From positions 249,938 to 313,937 of the forward strand of contig MKVL01000038.1 in NCBI GenBank assembly GCA_001899205.1: 64,000 nucleotides of DNA, read 5' to 3'. The translations under genes were made by a program, and so were the position numbers. Under the pieces are notes generated by a model, which saw nothing but the letters and a program-made list of their open reading frames with translations, was not told the DNA's origin and made no database searches. Shown piece by piece: positions 55,886 to 64,000 of this stretch. Position 1 is the first letter of the stretch, and each line of letters begins with the position of its first letter. Source of the stretch: Mesorhizobium sp. 65-26 (GTDB lineage Bacteria; Pseudomonadota; Alphaproteobacteria; Rhizobiales; Rhizobiaceae).

Positions 55886-55953
55886 GTTCTGTTTGGGCCA
55901 CGCCTGTCCAGACGGGGCTTCCGCGTTCACCGGGCGACCTAGGGAGGAAACCT

Positions 55954-56949
55954 ATGAAGATCGTGACCAGCATGCTCAATCGCCGCGCCGTCATGGCGCT
56001 CGCGGCCGCTTCGATGCTCGCCGGCGTGATGCAGGCGGCGCCAGCCTGGGCCGCCGATGTGACCATTCCAATCATCGTCAAGGACACGACGTCCTTCTAC
56101 TGGCAGATCGTGCTCGCCGGCGCCCGCAAGGCCGGCAAGGACCTCGGCGTCAAGGTGCCGGAGCTCGGCGCCCAGGCCGAAACCGACGTCAACGGCCAGA
56201 TCTCGATCCTCGAGAACGCCGTGGCCGGCAATCCGGCGGCTATCGTCATCTCGCCGACCGAGTTCAAGGCGCTCGGCAAGCCGATCGATGAGGCCGCGGC
56301 CAAGGTGAAGATCATCGGCATCGATTCCGGCGCCGACTCGAAGGCCTTCACCTCCTTCCTGACGACCGACAACGTCCAGGGTGGCCGCGTCGCCGCCGAC
56401 GGCCTCGCCGCGGCGATCGGCGCCGCCAATGGCGGCAAGATCGAAGGCAAGGTCGCGCTCATCACCGCTCTTCCCGGCGCGGGCTCCCTCGAGCAGCGCG
56501 CGCAGGGCTTCAAGGAACAGCTGAAGGCCAAATATCCGGGCCTGCAGCTCGTCGCCGACAAATATGCCGACGGACAGGCCACGACCGGCCTCAACATCGC
56601 CACCGACCTGATCACCGCCAACCCCGATCTCAAGGGCATCTTCGCGTCCAACCTGATCATGGCGCAGGGCGTCGGCCAGGCAGTCGCCGAGAACAACCTT
56701 GGCGGCAAGGTCGCGCTGATCGGCTTCGACAGTGACGAGAAGCTGATCAAGTTCCTCAACGACGGCGTCATCTCCGGCCTCGTCGTCCAGGATCCGTACC
56801 GGATGGGCTATGACGGCATCAAGACCGCGCTCGCAGCCTCCAAGGGCGAGAAGGTCGAGGCCAATGTCGATACCGGCGCCAATCTGGTGACCAAGGCCAA
56901 CATGAAGGAGCCCAAGATCGACGCCCTTCTCAACCCCAAGCTCAACTGA
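55954..56949 (+). CDS. Sugar ABC transporter binding protein (ribose type, CUT2)
   Basis: Periplasmic binding protein of 331 residues (RbsB/peripla_BP_4 family). Signal peptide to about residue 33 (AAPAWAA-DV), then VTIPIIVKDTTSFYWQIVLAG and the hinge motifs ISPTEFKALG and IGFDSDEKLIKF. Ligands of this family are monosaccharides. A GGGAGGAAACC box lies before the ATG at 55954. Confidence 0.92.
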   Translation: MKIVTSMLNRRAVMALAAASMLAGVMQAAPAWAADVTIPIIVKDTTSFYWQIVLAGARKAGKDLGVKVPELGAQAETDVNGQISILENAVAGNPAAIVISPTEFKALGKPIDEAAAKVKIIGIDSGADSKAFTSFLTTDNVQGGRVAADGLAAAIGAANGGKIEGKVALITALPGAGSLEQRAQGFKEQLKAKYPGLQLVADKYADGQATTGLNIATDLITANPDLKGIFASNLIMAQGVGQAVAENNLGGKVALIGFDSDEKLIKFLNDGVISGLVVQDPYRMGYDGIKTALAASKGEKVEANVDTGANLVTKANMKEPKIDALLNPKLN

Positions 56950-57013
56950 GCAAGGCAGAGCTGTTTCCGGGGCCGCTGGCCCCGGAAACGGCCGGCTCCG
57001 ACATGCGCGGCTT

Positions 57014-57056
57014 GGATGATCCCGAAAAGTTGCGGACTTCCCGGATAGGGATCATG
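57014..57056. repeat. Rhizobial GATGATCCCGAAAA palindromic repeat
   Basis: ATGATCCC (57016-57023) and GGGATCAT (57048-57055) enclose GAAAAGTTGCGGACTTCCCGGATA-like sequence. It lies between the binding-protein and ATPase genes and may tune expression along the operon. Confidence 0.7.
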
Positions 57057-57185
57057 GTTAGATAGTTCCAGGGCGGGGATGACCGGTTCGACGAACCCTC
57101 ATCCTGCCCCATGCCTCGCTTCAAGATGCGCGCTCAAGACGCATCGCCGCGTACCCACGACTGAGATCGATCTGGGAGGATTGTC

Positions 57186-58739
57186 ATGACGTCGACGGCG
57201 CAACAGACGCATCCCGGCCCGGATCTGGCGCCAGGCGGAACCATCCTCGAACTGCGTGGGCTGGAAAAGAAATATCCCGGCACCCATGCGCTGAAGCCGG
57301 TCGACCTCGCCTTCAGGGCCGGCGAGATCCATGCCATCGTCGGCGAAAACGGCGCCGGCAAGTCGACGCTCATCAAGCTTCTCACCGGTGTTATGCCGCG
57401 CACCTCCGGCGAGGTCATCTGGGAGGGAAAGCCAACCGCGCTCGCTACGCCGCACGAAGCCATGGCGCTCGGCATCAATGCCGTGCACCAGGAAGTGGTG
57501 CTCTGCCGCCATCTGACGGTCGCCGCCAACATGTTCCTTGGCGAGGAGAGCTCGCGCTTCGGCCTGTTGCAGCAGCGCGCCATGATCAGGGAAGCGCAGA
57601 AGATCATCGACGGGCTCGGCTTCGACCTGCCGGCGCATGTCGTGCTCGGCGACCTCACCATCGGCCAGCAGCAGCTCATCGCGGCCGCCCGCGCCACCGT
57701 GCGCGGCACCAAGTTCCTGATCTTCGACGAGCCGACCGCCTACCTCACCCGCAAGGAAGCCGACCAGTTGTTCAAGCTGATCCGCCGGCTGAAGGGTGAA
57801 GGCGTCACCATCATCTACATCAGCCATCGCATGGAGGAAGTGTTCGAGCTTGCCGACCGCGTCTCCGTGCTACGCGACGGCACGCTCGTCGGCACCCGCG
57901 ACATCGCCGAGACGAGCGAGCCCGAGCTGGTCAAGCTGATGATCAACCGCTCGATCGAGCAGATCTACCACAAGGAGCATTTCACGCCGGGCGCCGCGAT
58001 CGTCGAGACCCGCGCGCTCACCGGCAAGGGTTTCGAGAACGTCTCGCTGTCGGTCCGCGCCGGCGAGATCGTCGGCCTCTACGGCCTGATCGGCGCCGGA
58101 CGCAGCGAGTTCGTCACCGCGCTCTACGGCCGCCATCGCAAGTCGGCGGGGCAGATCTTCTGGCAAGGCAAGGAAGTCGAGGTCAACTCCGAGCACGACG
58201 CGATCCGGCTCGGCATGGCGCTGGCGCCGGAAAGCCGGCGCGACCAGGGCCTCTGCCTCAACCTGCCGGTTGGCCTCAACCTGAACCTGCCGATCTACAA
58301 GCGCATTTCGAGCAACCTGCTGATCTCCGGCGCGCGCGAGAAGACCGAGGCCGACCGCCAGATCGCCGACCTCAGGATCAAGACCCCGACGCGCAACGCG
58401 CTCGCCTCCTCCCTGTCCGGCGGCAACCAGCAGAAGATCGTCATCGGCAAGTGGCTGGCGCATGGCGCCAAGCTGTTCATCTTCGACGAGCCGACGGTCG
58501 GCGTCGATGTCGGCACCAAGGCAGAGATCTACCGGCTGTTCTCGACGCTTCTGTCCAACGGCGCGGGCATCATCCTGATCTCGTCCTATCTGCCGGAGGT
58601 CTATGAGCTTGCCGACACGCTGCATGTGTTCCGGCGTGGCAAGCTGGTGGCCACGCACGGTTTCCGTACCGCGAGCCACGAGGACATACTGAGCCAGGCG
58701 CTGGCCGAGAAACAAGAAAAGACGGGAGGACAGACATGA
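57186..58739 (+). CDS. Sugar ABC transporter ATPase, two-domain (RbsA type)
   Basis: A 517-residue ATPase with two fused nucleotide-binding domains. The first has Walker A GENGAGKST, signature LTIGQQQLIAAARA and Walker B LIFDEPTAYL. The second has a degenerate Walker A GLIGAGRSE, signature LSGGNQQKIVIGKW and Walker B FIFDEPTVGVDVG. This pattern is normal for CUT2 importers. Its 3' end overlaps the permease by 4 bp. Confidence 0.94.
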   Translation: MTSTAQQTHPGPDLAPGGTILELRGLEKKYPGTHALKPVDLAFRAGEIHAIVGENGAGKSTLIKLLTGVMPRTSGEVIWEGKPTALATPHEAMALGINAVHQEVVLCRHLTVAANMFLGEESSRFGLLQQRAMIREAQKIIDGLGFDLPAHVVLGDLTIGQQQLIAAARATVRGTKFLIFDEPTAYLTRKEADQLFKLIRRLKGEGVTIIYISHRMEEVFELADRVSVLRDGTLVGTRDIAETSEPELVKLMINRSIEQIYHKEHFTPGAAIVETRALTGKGFENVSLSVRAGEIVGLYGLIGAGRSEFVTALYGRHRKSAGQIFWQGKEVEVNSEHDAIRLGMALAPESRRDQGLCLNLPVGLNLNLPIYKRISSNLLISGAREKTEADRQIADLRIKTPTRNALASSLSGGNQQKIVIGKWLAHGAKLFIFDEPTVGVDVGTKAEIYRLFSTLLSNGAGIILISSYLPEVYELADTLHVFRRGKLVATHGFRTASHEDILSQALAEKQEKTGGQT

Positions 58740-59704
58740 GCACCGAGGCTATCCCCGCCGAAAAGCGCAAGCGCAACTACAACGCCCTGTTCGGCCTGAC
58801 GCTTCTCGGGCTGCTCCTGCTGATGTGGATCGTGCTCGCGGTGGCGACACCATCCTTCGCGTCCGCGCTCAACATCACCAATCTTCTGCGCCAGGGCTCG
58901 CTGATCGCCATCCTCGCCGTGGGTCAGACCTTCGTCATCATCACCGGCGGCATCGATCTCTCCGTCGGCGCCATCGTCGGCTTCACCACCGTCATCGTCG
59001 CCTTGCTCATCAATGCGGGCTGGCCGATCTGGGCAGCGGTGCTGATCACGCTTCTGGTCGGCGTGGCCATCGGCCTGTTCCACGGTTTCGGCATCGTCAG
59101 GATGGGCCTGCCGCCCTTCATCATCACGCTGGCGACGATGACATCGCTGCGCGGCATCGGCCTCTTGATGACCAACGGCAACTCGATCTCGATCAACAGC
59201 GATCCGTTCCAGGCTTTCTCGCGCGGCTCGCTGCTCGGCATCCCCTATCTCTTCTGGATGGTCATCCTGGTCGCCATACCCTCCTACGTCTTCCTCCATC
59301 ACACGCGCTGGGGCCGCTACCTCTTCTCGGTCGGCTCCAACGCGGAGGCCGCGCGCCTTTCCGGCGTCAACGTCCCGCGCACCATCTACATGGCCTATGT
59401 GCTGTCCGGCCTGTGCGCCGCTTTCGTCGGGGTGCTGCTGGCCTCGCGCATCGGCATCGGCAACCCGACCCAGGGTGACACCTACGAGCTGCAGGCCATC
59501 GCCTCGTCGGTCATCGGCGGCACCTCGCTGTTCGGCGCCATAGGCTCCGTGCACGGGCCGCTGATCGGCTCGTTCATCCTCTCCACCATCAACAACGGCG
59601 CCAACCTGCTCAACGTCAACACGTTCTGGCAGCGCGTCATCACCGGAGCGCTGATCATCGTCATCGTCTACTTCGACGGCCTGCGCAGGCGCGGCGGCAA
59701 ATGA
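58736..59704 (+). CDS. Sugar ABC transporter permease (RbsC type)
   Basis: CUT2 permease of 322 residues with eight to ten hydrophobic helices. Family motifs are LAVGQTFVIITGGIDLSVGA and GGTSLFGAIGSVHGPLIGS. It forms a homodimeric channel with the 57186-58739 ATPase and the 55954-56949 binding protein. Confidence 0.94.
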   Translation: MSTEAIPAEKRKRNYNALFGLTLLGLLLLMWIVLAVATPSFASALNITNLLRQGSLIAILAVGQTFVIITGGIDLSVGAIVGFTTVIVALLINAGWPIWAAVLITLLVGVAIGLFHGFGIVRMGLPPFIITLATMTSLRGIGLLMTNGNSISINSDPFQAFSRGSLLGIPYLFWMVILVAIPSYVFLHHTRWGRYLFSVGSNAEAARLSGVNVPRTIYMAYVLSGLCAAFVGVLLASRIGIGNPTQGDTYELQAIASSVIGGTSLFGAIGSVHGPLIGSFILSTINNGANLLNVNTFWQRVITGALIIVIVYFDGLRRRGGK

Positions 59705-59781
59705 GCTCACGACGCGAGCGCGTTCGATCCGATGCGCCGGCATTGTCGTGAACCGACTGGAACCAGAATGAAAGCCCAAGC

Positions 59782-60798
59782 ATGAAGGCCATCGTCTGCC
59801 GTTCGCCCGGCGAGCTTGCCATGGACGATCGCCCCGCCCCCGGTTCGCCACCGCCTGGCTGGGCGCGGATCGCGGTCAGCCATGTCGGCATCTGCGGCAC
59901 GGACTATCACATCTTCGAGGGCAAGCACCCCTTCCTCGCCTATCCGCGCGTCATGGGTCACGAGGTCTCCGGCATCGTCACGGAACAAGGGGAAGGCGTC
60001 GACATCCCCGTCGGCACGCCGGTGATCATCAATCCCTATCTGTCCTGCGGCAAATGCATCGCCTGCCGGCACGGTAAGCCGAACTGCTGCGTGCGCATCG
60101 AGGTCCTGGGCGTGCATCGCGACGGCGCCATGTGCGAACAGATCCTCGTCCCGGCGGGGAACCTTTACCCGGCAAACGGCCTGTCGTTGGCCGATGCCGC
60201 GGCGGTGGAGTTCCTGGCCATCGGCGCGCATGCCGTCCGGCGCGCCCGCGCCGACGCGGGCGCCCGCGCGCTGGTCATCGGCGCCGGCCCGATCGGGCTC
60301 GGCACCGCGATCTTCGCCCGCATCGCCGGCCTCGACGTCAGCCTGCTCGACATGAGCAGCGAAAGGCTTGCCTTTGCCGTAGGCGAGCTCGGCTTCGCCA
60401 CTCTCGATGGCTCGCGCAAGCCGGTGCCTGACCTGGTCAGCGACGCGACGTCGGGCGAGGGTTTCGACACGGTGTTCGATGCCACCGGCAACACCCAGTC
60501 CGTGCAGGCTGCCTTTGCCCATGTCGCGCATGGCGGCACGCTGGTGCTGGTCAGCGTGGTCAAGGACGACATCGTGTTTTCCGACCCCGAATTCCACAAG
60601 CGCGAGATGATGCTTGTCGGCAGCCGCAACGCCCTGCGTGCCGATTTCGACCACGTCGCCGCCTCGATCCGCAACGGCGCGGTGCCGATCGCCAAACTCG
60701 TCACCCACCGGACCACGCTCGACGACACCCCACGCAACCTAGCCCGCTGGGCGCACGAGAAGTCCGGCCTGATCAAGGCTGTCATCGAGGTCGGGTGA
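59782..60798 (+). CDS. Zinc-dependent alcohol dehydrogenase (sugar-acid/polyol type)
   Basis: MDR-family dehydrogenase of 338 residues. Catalytic zinc Cys in GICGTDYH and HE pair in GHEVSG. Structural zinc cysteines are in SCGKCIACRHGKPNCC, and the Rossmann fold in GAGPIGLGTA. It resembles L-galactonate or L-threonine 5/3-dehydrogenases and probably oxidises a hydroxy acid in the same pathway as the UxaA dehydratase. It follows the permease by 77 bp. Confidence 0.88.
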   Translation: MKAIVCRSPGELAMDDRPAPGSPPPGWARIAVSHVGICGTDYHIFEGKHPFLAYPRVMGHEVSGIVTEQGEGVDIPVGTPVIINPYLSCGKCIACRHGKPNCCVRIEVLGVHRDGAMCEQILVPAGNLYPANGLSLADAAAVEFLAIGAHAVRRARADAGARALVIGAGPIGLGTAIFARIAGLDVSLLDMSSERLAFAVGELGFATLDGSRKPVPDLVSDATSGEGFDTVFDATGNTQSVQAAFAHVAHGGTLVLVSVVKDDIVFSDPEFHKREMMLVGSRNALRADFDHVAASIRNGAVPIAKLVTHRTTLDDTPRNLARWAHEKSGLIKAVIEVG

Positions 60799-60861
60799 GA
60801 CATCGGTTCGCGGACACTTTGGGATGAACCGGAACATCCACCGTAACTCTTCGCGAGGTCA

Positions 60862-60918
60862 CAGCATGGATTCCAGGGTCTCCGCGACGGAGCTTCGCCG
60901 CTCCGCCCGGGGATGACG
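60862..60918. repeat. CGTCATCC-type repeat between convergent genes
   Basis: GGATTCCAGGGTCTCCGCG followed by a GGAGC-x-GCTCC hairpin and GGGGATGACGACG. It matches the family of the 46805-46855 element. It fills the junction of the alcohol dehydrogenase and phnF. Confidence 0.7.
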
Positions 60919-60929
60919 ACGTGGGAGAA

Positions 60930-61688
60930 CTATTCGCTTGCCGACAGCTTCAGCTCGACCCGCTCGGCGGGAAAGCGCGACTCGGAAAACTGGATCGGCC
61001 GGCCATCCGGCGTGACGTTGATCGCCACCGTGACCAGCACAATGGCGCCCGGTTGCAGATCGAGCGCGGCGAGATCGTCGGCATCGGCATGACGCGCCGA
61101 CAACACTGTCGACTGCCTTAGATAGTCATCGACGCCGAAGCGTCTGAGCGAAGCGGTGATGGACCCGGTTTCGGCCATGGCGTCCTCGATGCCGGCAAAG
61201 CGCCCGGCCTCGAACCAGGCCGAGGCGCGCGACACCGGATGGCCATCGGCCTCGCCACGGGTCTCGAGCCGGATGACGGCGGCGCCCCTGGCGATGCCCA
61301 GCGCCTCGGCTATGCGCCGGGTCGCCGGTTCGGTCCATGAGGAAAGCAGCGCGATATGCCGTTCCGTCGTCTGGCCCTGCAGGCCCGTGGAAAAGCGTGT
61401 GCGCGCGCCGATGGGATAGGAGAGCCGCTTGCGTGACAGGACGAAGGTGCCGCGCCCCTGTTCGGCCCTGAGCACGCCATCCTGCACCAGGGCGGCGATG
61501 GCACTGCGCACCGTATGCCGGTTGACGCCGTAGCGCTCGGCCAGCGCCATTTCAGGCGGCAGCGCGGCATTCTCGGCGAAATCGCCGCTCGCGATCGCCT
61601 GCAGGATCTTGTCGGCGATCTGCCGCCACAGCGACACGCCGCTGCGCCGCTCGATGCTGTTTGCCTGTCCGCTCATGGCCCCCGCCAT
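60930..61688 (-). CDS. phnF: PhnF-type GntR regulator of the C-P lyase operon
   Basis: GntR/HutC regulator of 252 residues. Winged helix at about 20-85 (LPPEMALAERYGVNRHTVRSAIAALVQDG) and UTRA domain (about 100-245). Divergent from phnGHI, the usual position of phnF in rhizobia. An alternative start is the ATG at 61676 (MSGQANS). It likely represses phn when phosphonate is absent; PhoB may activate in parallel. Confidence 0.9.
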   Translation of the reverse strand: MAGAMSGQANSIERRSGVSLWRQIADKILQAIASGDFAENAALPPEMALAERYGVNRHTVRSAIAALVQDGVLRAEQGRGTFVLSRKRLSYPIGARTRFSTGLQGQTTERHIALLSSWTEPATRRIAEALGIARGAAVIRLETRGEADGHPVSRASAWFEAGRFAGIEDAMAETGSITASLRRFGVDDYLRQSTVLSARHADADDLAALDLQPGAIVLVTVAINVTPDGRPIQFSESRFPAERVELKLSASE

Positions 61689-61700
61689 TCGTCGCCGCCC

Positions 61701-61718
61701 GTGTCACGCATCCGTCAT
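61701..61718 (+). promoter_or_regulatory. Pho box upstream of phnG
   Basis: GTGTCAC and CCGTCAT separated by 4 nt, 11 of 14 matching the PhoB consensus CTGTCAT-N4-CTGTCAT. It lies 80 bp before phnG, with a weak TAGATA -10 about 10 bp downstream. C-P lyase is a classic Pho-regulated system. Confidence 0.55.
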
Positions 61719-61736
61719 GGACTCGCGCTAGATAGG

Positions 61737-61773
61737 AACTATAATTTGTATAGTTGTCTATATCAATAGACAA
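61737..61773. promoter_or_regulatory. Two overlapping inverted repeats between phnF and phnG
   Basis: AACTATA-N5-TATAGTT (61737-61755) overlaps TTGTCTA-N6-TAGACAA (61754-61773) by two bases. Both have perfect 7-bp arms. They are the natural candidates for PhnF operators. Confidence 0.65.
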
Positions 61774-61797
61774 ATATTACGCACAGGAGTGACCGCG

Positions 61798-62259
61798 ATG
61801 CGAGGACAGGAAGCCCGCGAGCAGGCCGGCCGCAAGGCGGCGATGGCGACGCTGGCGCGGGCCGGCGGCGATGAGATGCTGCGGCTATGGGCTGACGCGG
61901 GGCTGCCCGAGGACGCCGAGATGCTGCGCGGACCGGAAACCGGCCTGGTGACCGTGCGTGGCCGCATCGGTGGCGGCGGCGCGCCCTTCAACGTCGGCGA
62001 GGCGACCGTCACCCGCGCCACGGTCAGGCTGCCTTCCGGCCATGTCGGTCACAGCTACGCGCTGGGTCGCGATAAGCGCAAGGCAAGGCTTGCGGCGATC
62101 GCCGACGCGCTGTGGCAGGACCCTGCGCGCCGCGAGGAGATCGAGGCGCGCATCATCGCGCCGCTACGGGCGGAGCACGAGAAGGCGCATGAGCAGCGCC
62201 GCGCGGAAACGGCGGCAACGAAGGTGGACTTCTTCACCATGGTTCGCGGAGAGGATTGA
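61798..62259 (+). CDS. phnG: C-P lyase subunit PhnG
   Basis: Core subunit of the carbon-phosphorus lyase complex (PhnG2H2I2J2), 153 residues. Family motifs are GPETGLVTVRGRIGGGGAPFNVGEATVTRATVRL and GHSYALGRDKRKARLAAIADAL. The ATG at 61798 has CAGGAG at 9-nt spacing; the GTG at 61789 is too close to that box. Its stop overlaps the phnH start. Confidence 0.93.
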   Translation: MRGQEAREQAGRKAAMATLARAGGDEMLRLWADAGLPEDAEMLRGPETGLVTVRGRIGGGGAPFNVGEATVTRATVRLPSGHVGHSYALGRDKRKARLAAIADALWQDPARREEIEARIIAPLRAEHEKAHEQRRAETAATKVDFFTMVRGED

Positions 62260-62870
62260 TGGACGTCACGGCTCACGCAATCGACGGCGGCTTCGCCGAC
62301 CCGGTCTTCAACGCCCAGACGGTCTTTCGAGCCGTGATGGATGCGATGGCCCGTCCCGGGACCATCCAGCCCATGCCAGGCCTCGCCCGCCCGCCGGAGC
62401 CGCTGGCATCGGCCGCCGGGGCGGTTGCCCTGACGCTGTGCGACAACGACACCCCGGTCTGGCTCGACCACGCCTTGCAGGCGGCGCCCGCCATCAAGGC
62501 CTGGCTCGGCTTCCATTCGGGCGCGCCGCTCGCCAACACGCCGGCCGACGCGCATTTCGCGCTGGTGGCCGCTCCTGCCGAGATGATGGCGCTCGACGGT
62601 TTCTCGCAGGGCACGCAGGAATATCCGGACCGCTCGACGACGCTTGTCCTGCAGGTCGGCGACTTCACCTCGGGCACGCCGCTGCTGCTCGAAGGCCCCG
62701 GCATCGAGACAACCGCAACCATCGCCCCGGCGCGCATGCCGCGCCATTTCGTCGAGCAGTGGAAGCAGAACAGCCAGCGTTTCCCGCGCGGCGTCGACCT
62801 GATCCTCGCCGGCCCGAACGGCATCGCCTGCCTGCCGCGCACCACCCGCGTCAAGACGATGGAGGCCTGA
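62259..62870 (+). CDS. phnH: C-P lyase subunit PhnH
   Basis: C-P lyase complex subunit of 203 residues. Opening GFADPVFNAQTVFRAVMDAMARPG and the C-terminal HFVEQWKQNSQRFPRGVDLILAGPNGIACLPRTTRV are family signatures. Start ATG at 62259 shares the A of the phnG TGA (TGATG), so the two are coupled. Confidence 0.93.
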   Translation: MDVTAHAIDGGFADPVFNAQTVFRAVMDAMARPGTIQPMPGLARPPEPLASAAGAVALTLCDNDTPVWLDHALQAAPAIKAWLGFHSGAPLANTPADAHFALVAAPAEMMALDGFSQGTQEYPDRSTTLVLQVGDFTSGTPLLLEGPGIETTATIAPARMPRHFVEQWKQNSQRFPRGVDLILAGPNGIACLPRTTRVKTMEA

Positions 62871-62871
62871 T

Positions 62872-63984
62872 ATGTATGTGGCTGTGAAAGGCGGCGAAGC
62901 CGCTATTGCCAACGCGCATCGCCTCCTGGCCGATCGGCGTCGCGGCGATCGTTCGGTGCCGGCGCTGCGCCTCGACCAGATCGTCGAGCAGCTCGCGCTG
63001 GGTGTCGACCGGGTCATGAGCGAAGGTTCACTCTACGACCGCGAGCTTGCCGCGCTTGCCGTGGTCCAGGCGCGCGGCGACCTCATCGAGGCGATCTTCC
63101 TGGTGCGCGCCTACCGCACCACCTTGCCGCGCTTCGGCTACAGCAATCCCGTCGACACCGGCGCCATGCGCGTCGAACGCCGTGTCTCGGCAACCTACAA
63201 GGACCTTCCCGGAGGCCAGCTTCTGGGACCGACCTTCGACTATACCCACCGGCTGCTCGATCCCGAGCTGGCCGCGGGTGCCGACGTCGCCGAGCCGGCG
63301 CGGCGCGAAAGCGAGGCCGAACCCATGCCGCGCGTCTCGGCGATCCTCGCCCACGAAGGGTTGATCGAACCGGACGGCGACATGCCGCGCGACCATGTGG
63401 CCGGCGATATCACGCGCGAGCCGCTGGAATTTCCCATGGCGCGCGACATCCGTCTGCAGGCGCTGTCACGCGGCGACGAGGGTTTCCTGCTGGCGCTCGG
63501 TTATTCCACCCAGCGCGGCTATGCCCGCAACCATCCCTTCGTCGGCGAAGTGCGGATCGGCGAGGTCGAGCTGGAGCTCGACGTGCCAGAACTGCCGTTC
63601 GCCGTGCCGCTGGGCTCCATCCGCGTCACCGAATGCCAGATGGTCAACCAGTTCAAGGGCTCGGCCAAGGCGCCGCCGCAGTTCACGCGCGGCTACGGCC
63701 TTGTCTTCGGCCAGAGCGAGCGTAAGGCGATGGCCATGGCGCTGTGCGACCGGGCGCTGCGCGCCAGCGAACTGGGCGAGGACGTCGTCGCCGCTGCGCA
63801 GGACGAGGAATTCGTCATCTCGCACGCCGACAATGTCCAGGCGACCGGCTTCGTCGAGCATCTGAAGCTGCCGCACTATGTCGACTTCCAGGCCGAGCTC
63901 GATCTCGTGCGCCGCATGCGGGCCGAATACGACGCGCGTGCGAACGCCGGCCCGGTCGACGAGAAGCGCGAGGCCGCCGAATGA
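62872..63984 (+). CDS. phnI: C-P lyase subunit PhnI
   Basis: C-P lyase component that, with ATP, attaches the phosphonate to the ribose of a nucleotide. 370 residues, starting MYVAVKGGEAAIANAHRLL. Conserved DRELAALAVVQARGDLIEAIFLVRAYRTTLPRFGYS, FDYTHRLLDPEL and EFVISHADNVQATGFVEHLKLPHYVDF. It begins one base after the phnH stop. The end overlaps phnJ by 4 bp. Confidence 0.95.
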   Translation: MYVAVKGGEAAIANAHRLLADRRRGDRSVPALRLDQIVEQLALGVDRVMSEGSLYDRELAALAVVQARGDLIEAIFLVRAYRTTLPRFGYSNPVDTGAMRVERRVSATYKDLPGGQLLGPTFDYTHRLLDPELAAGADVAEPARRESEAEPMPRVSAILAHEGLIEPDGDMPRDHVAGDITREPLEFPMARDIRLQALSRGDEGFLLALGYSTQRGYARNHPFVGEVRIGEVELELDVPELPFAVPLGSIRVTECQMVNQFKGSAKAPPQFTRGYGLVFGQSERKAMAMALCDRALRASELGEDVVAAAQDEEFVISHADNVQATGFVEHLKLPHYVDFQAELDLVRRMRAEYDARANAGPVDEKREAAE

Positions 63985-64000
63985 TCGAGGGCCTTTCCCA
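63981..64000 (+). CDS. phnJ: Start of C-P lyase subunit PhnJ, cut by window edge
   Basis: ATG at 63981 overlaps the phnI TGA in ATGA, and only MIEGLS is visible. By operon order this is phnJ, the radical-SAM Fe-S subunit that breaks the C-P bond. The identification is by position only. Confidence 0.6.

Noticed and set aside
62256-62258. TTG start of phnH
   Set aside because: The ATG at 62259 overlaps the phnG stop in a classic TGATG arrangement and has better spacing from GAGGA.

Overview
The window is a high-GC alphaproteobacterial chromosome segment that looks like Mesorhizobium or a close relative in the Rhizobiales. The evidence is the gene content: olsB, the cysG-DUF2849-cysI-cysH-DUF934 cluster, zur, many sugar ABC transporters with GntR and LacI regulators, and a C-P lyase operon. 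Short palindromic intergenic repeats of the kinds common in rhizobia point the same way (AGAGCAATTCC-type, GATGATCCCGAAAA-type and CGTCATCC-type). I see no tRNA, rRNA, CRISPR array, insertion sequence or prophage.

Layout. 1-8.2 kb: a hybrid histidine kinase cut by the left edge, olsB (ornithine lipid synthesis) behind a possible Pho box, a YjbR-like protein, a TRIC channel, grpE, a fatty acid desaturase, a long-form purC and a DJ-1/PfpI protein. 8.4-13.5 kb: assimilatory sulfate reduction operon. 13.8-25 kb: envelope and housekeeping genes (host-attachment-family protein, CPA2 antiporter, SDR, class A PBP, sulfotransferase, four small stress or membrane proteins, RNase D-like protein, M20 dipeptidase). 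25.2-33.5 kb: a candidate multi-hairpin small RNA, then a CUT1 sugar ABC transporter with a SIS protein, an FGGY kinase and two GntR/UTRA regulators that have visible operators. 33.8-37.9 kb: polA (with a degenerate proofreading site), a LysE exporter and zur. 38-46.8 kb: a LacI-controlled CUT1 transporter and sugar-oxidoreductase operon. 46.9-52 kb: gnd and a four-gene copper-handling cluster. 52-60.8 kb: a tandem-HTH GntR/FCD regulator facing a UxaA dehydratase, an aldo/keto reductase, a CUT2 (ribose-type) transporter and a zinc alcohol dehydrogenase. 61-64 kb: phnF divergent from phnGHI and the start of phnJ, with a Pho box and two inverted repeats between them.

How the genes work together. 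Phosphate starvation is a plausible common theme at both ends: olsB makes a phosphorus-free membrane lipid, phnGHIJ frees phosphate from phosphonates, and both have Pho-box-like direct repeats. Three independent carbohydrate systems each pair a transporter with catabolic enzymes and a local regulator, and candidate operators can be read directly from the sequence.

The most interesting items are: a small RNA candidate on the minus strand (25180-25327) with three C-rich-loop hairpins, like the rhizobial alpha-r14 anti-Shine-Dalgarno RNAs; a GntR-family regulator with two winged-helix domains plus FCD and a 20-bp motif shared by two promoters of its neighbours; a DNA polymerase I that has lost three of four 3'-5' exonuclease carboxylates; and palindromic repeats that sit at four of six convergent gene ends, two genes taking their stop codon from a repeat.
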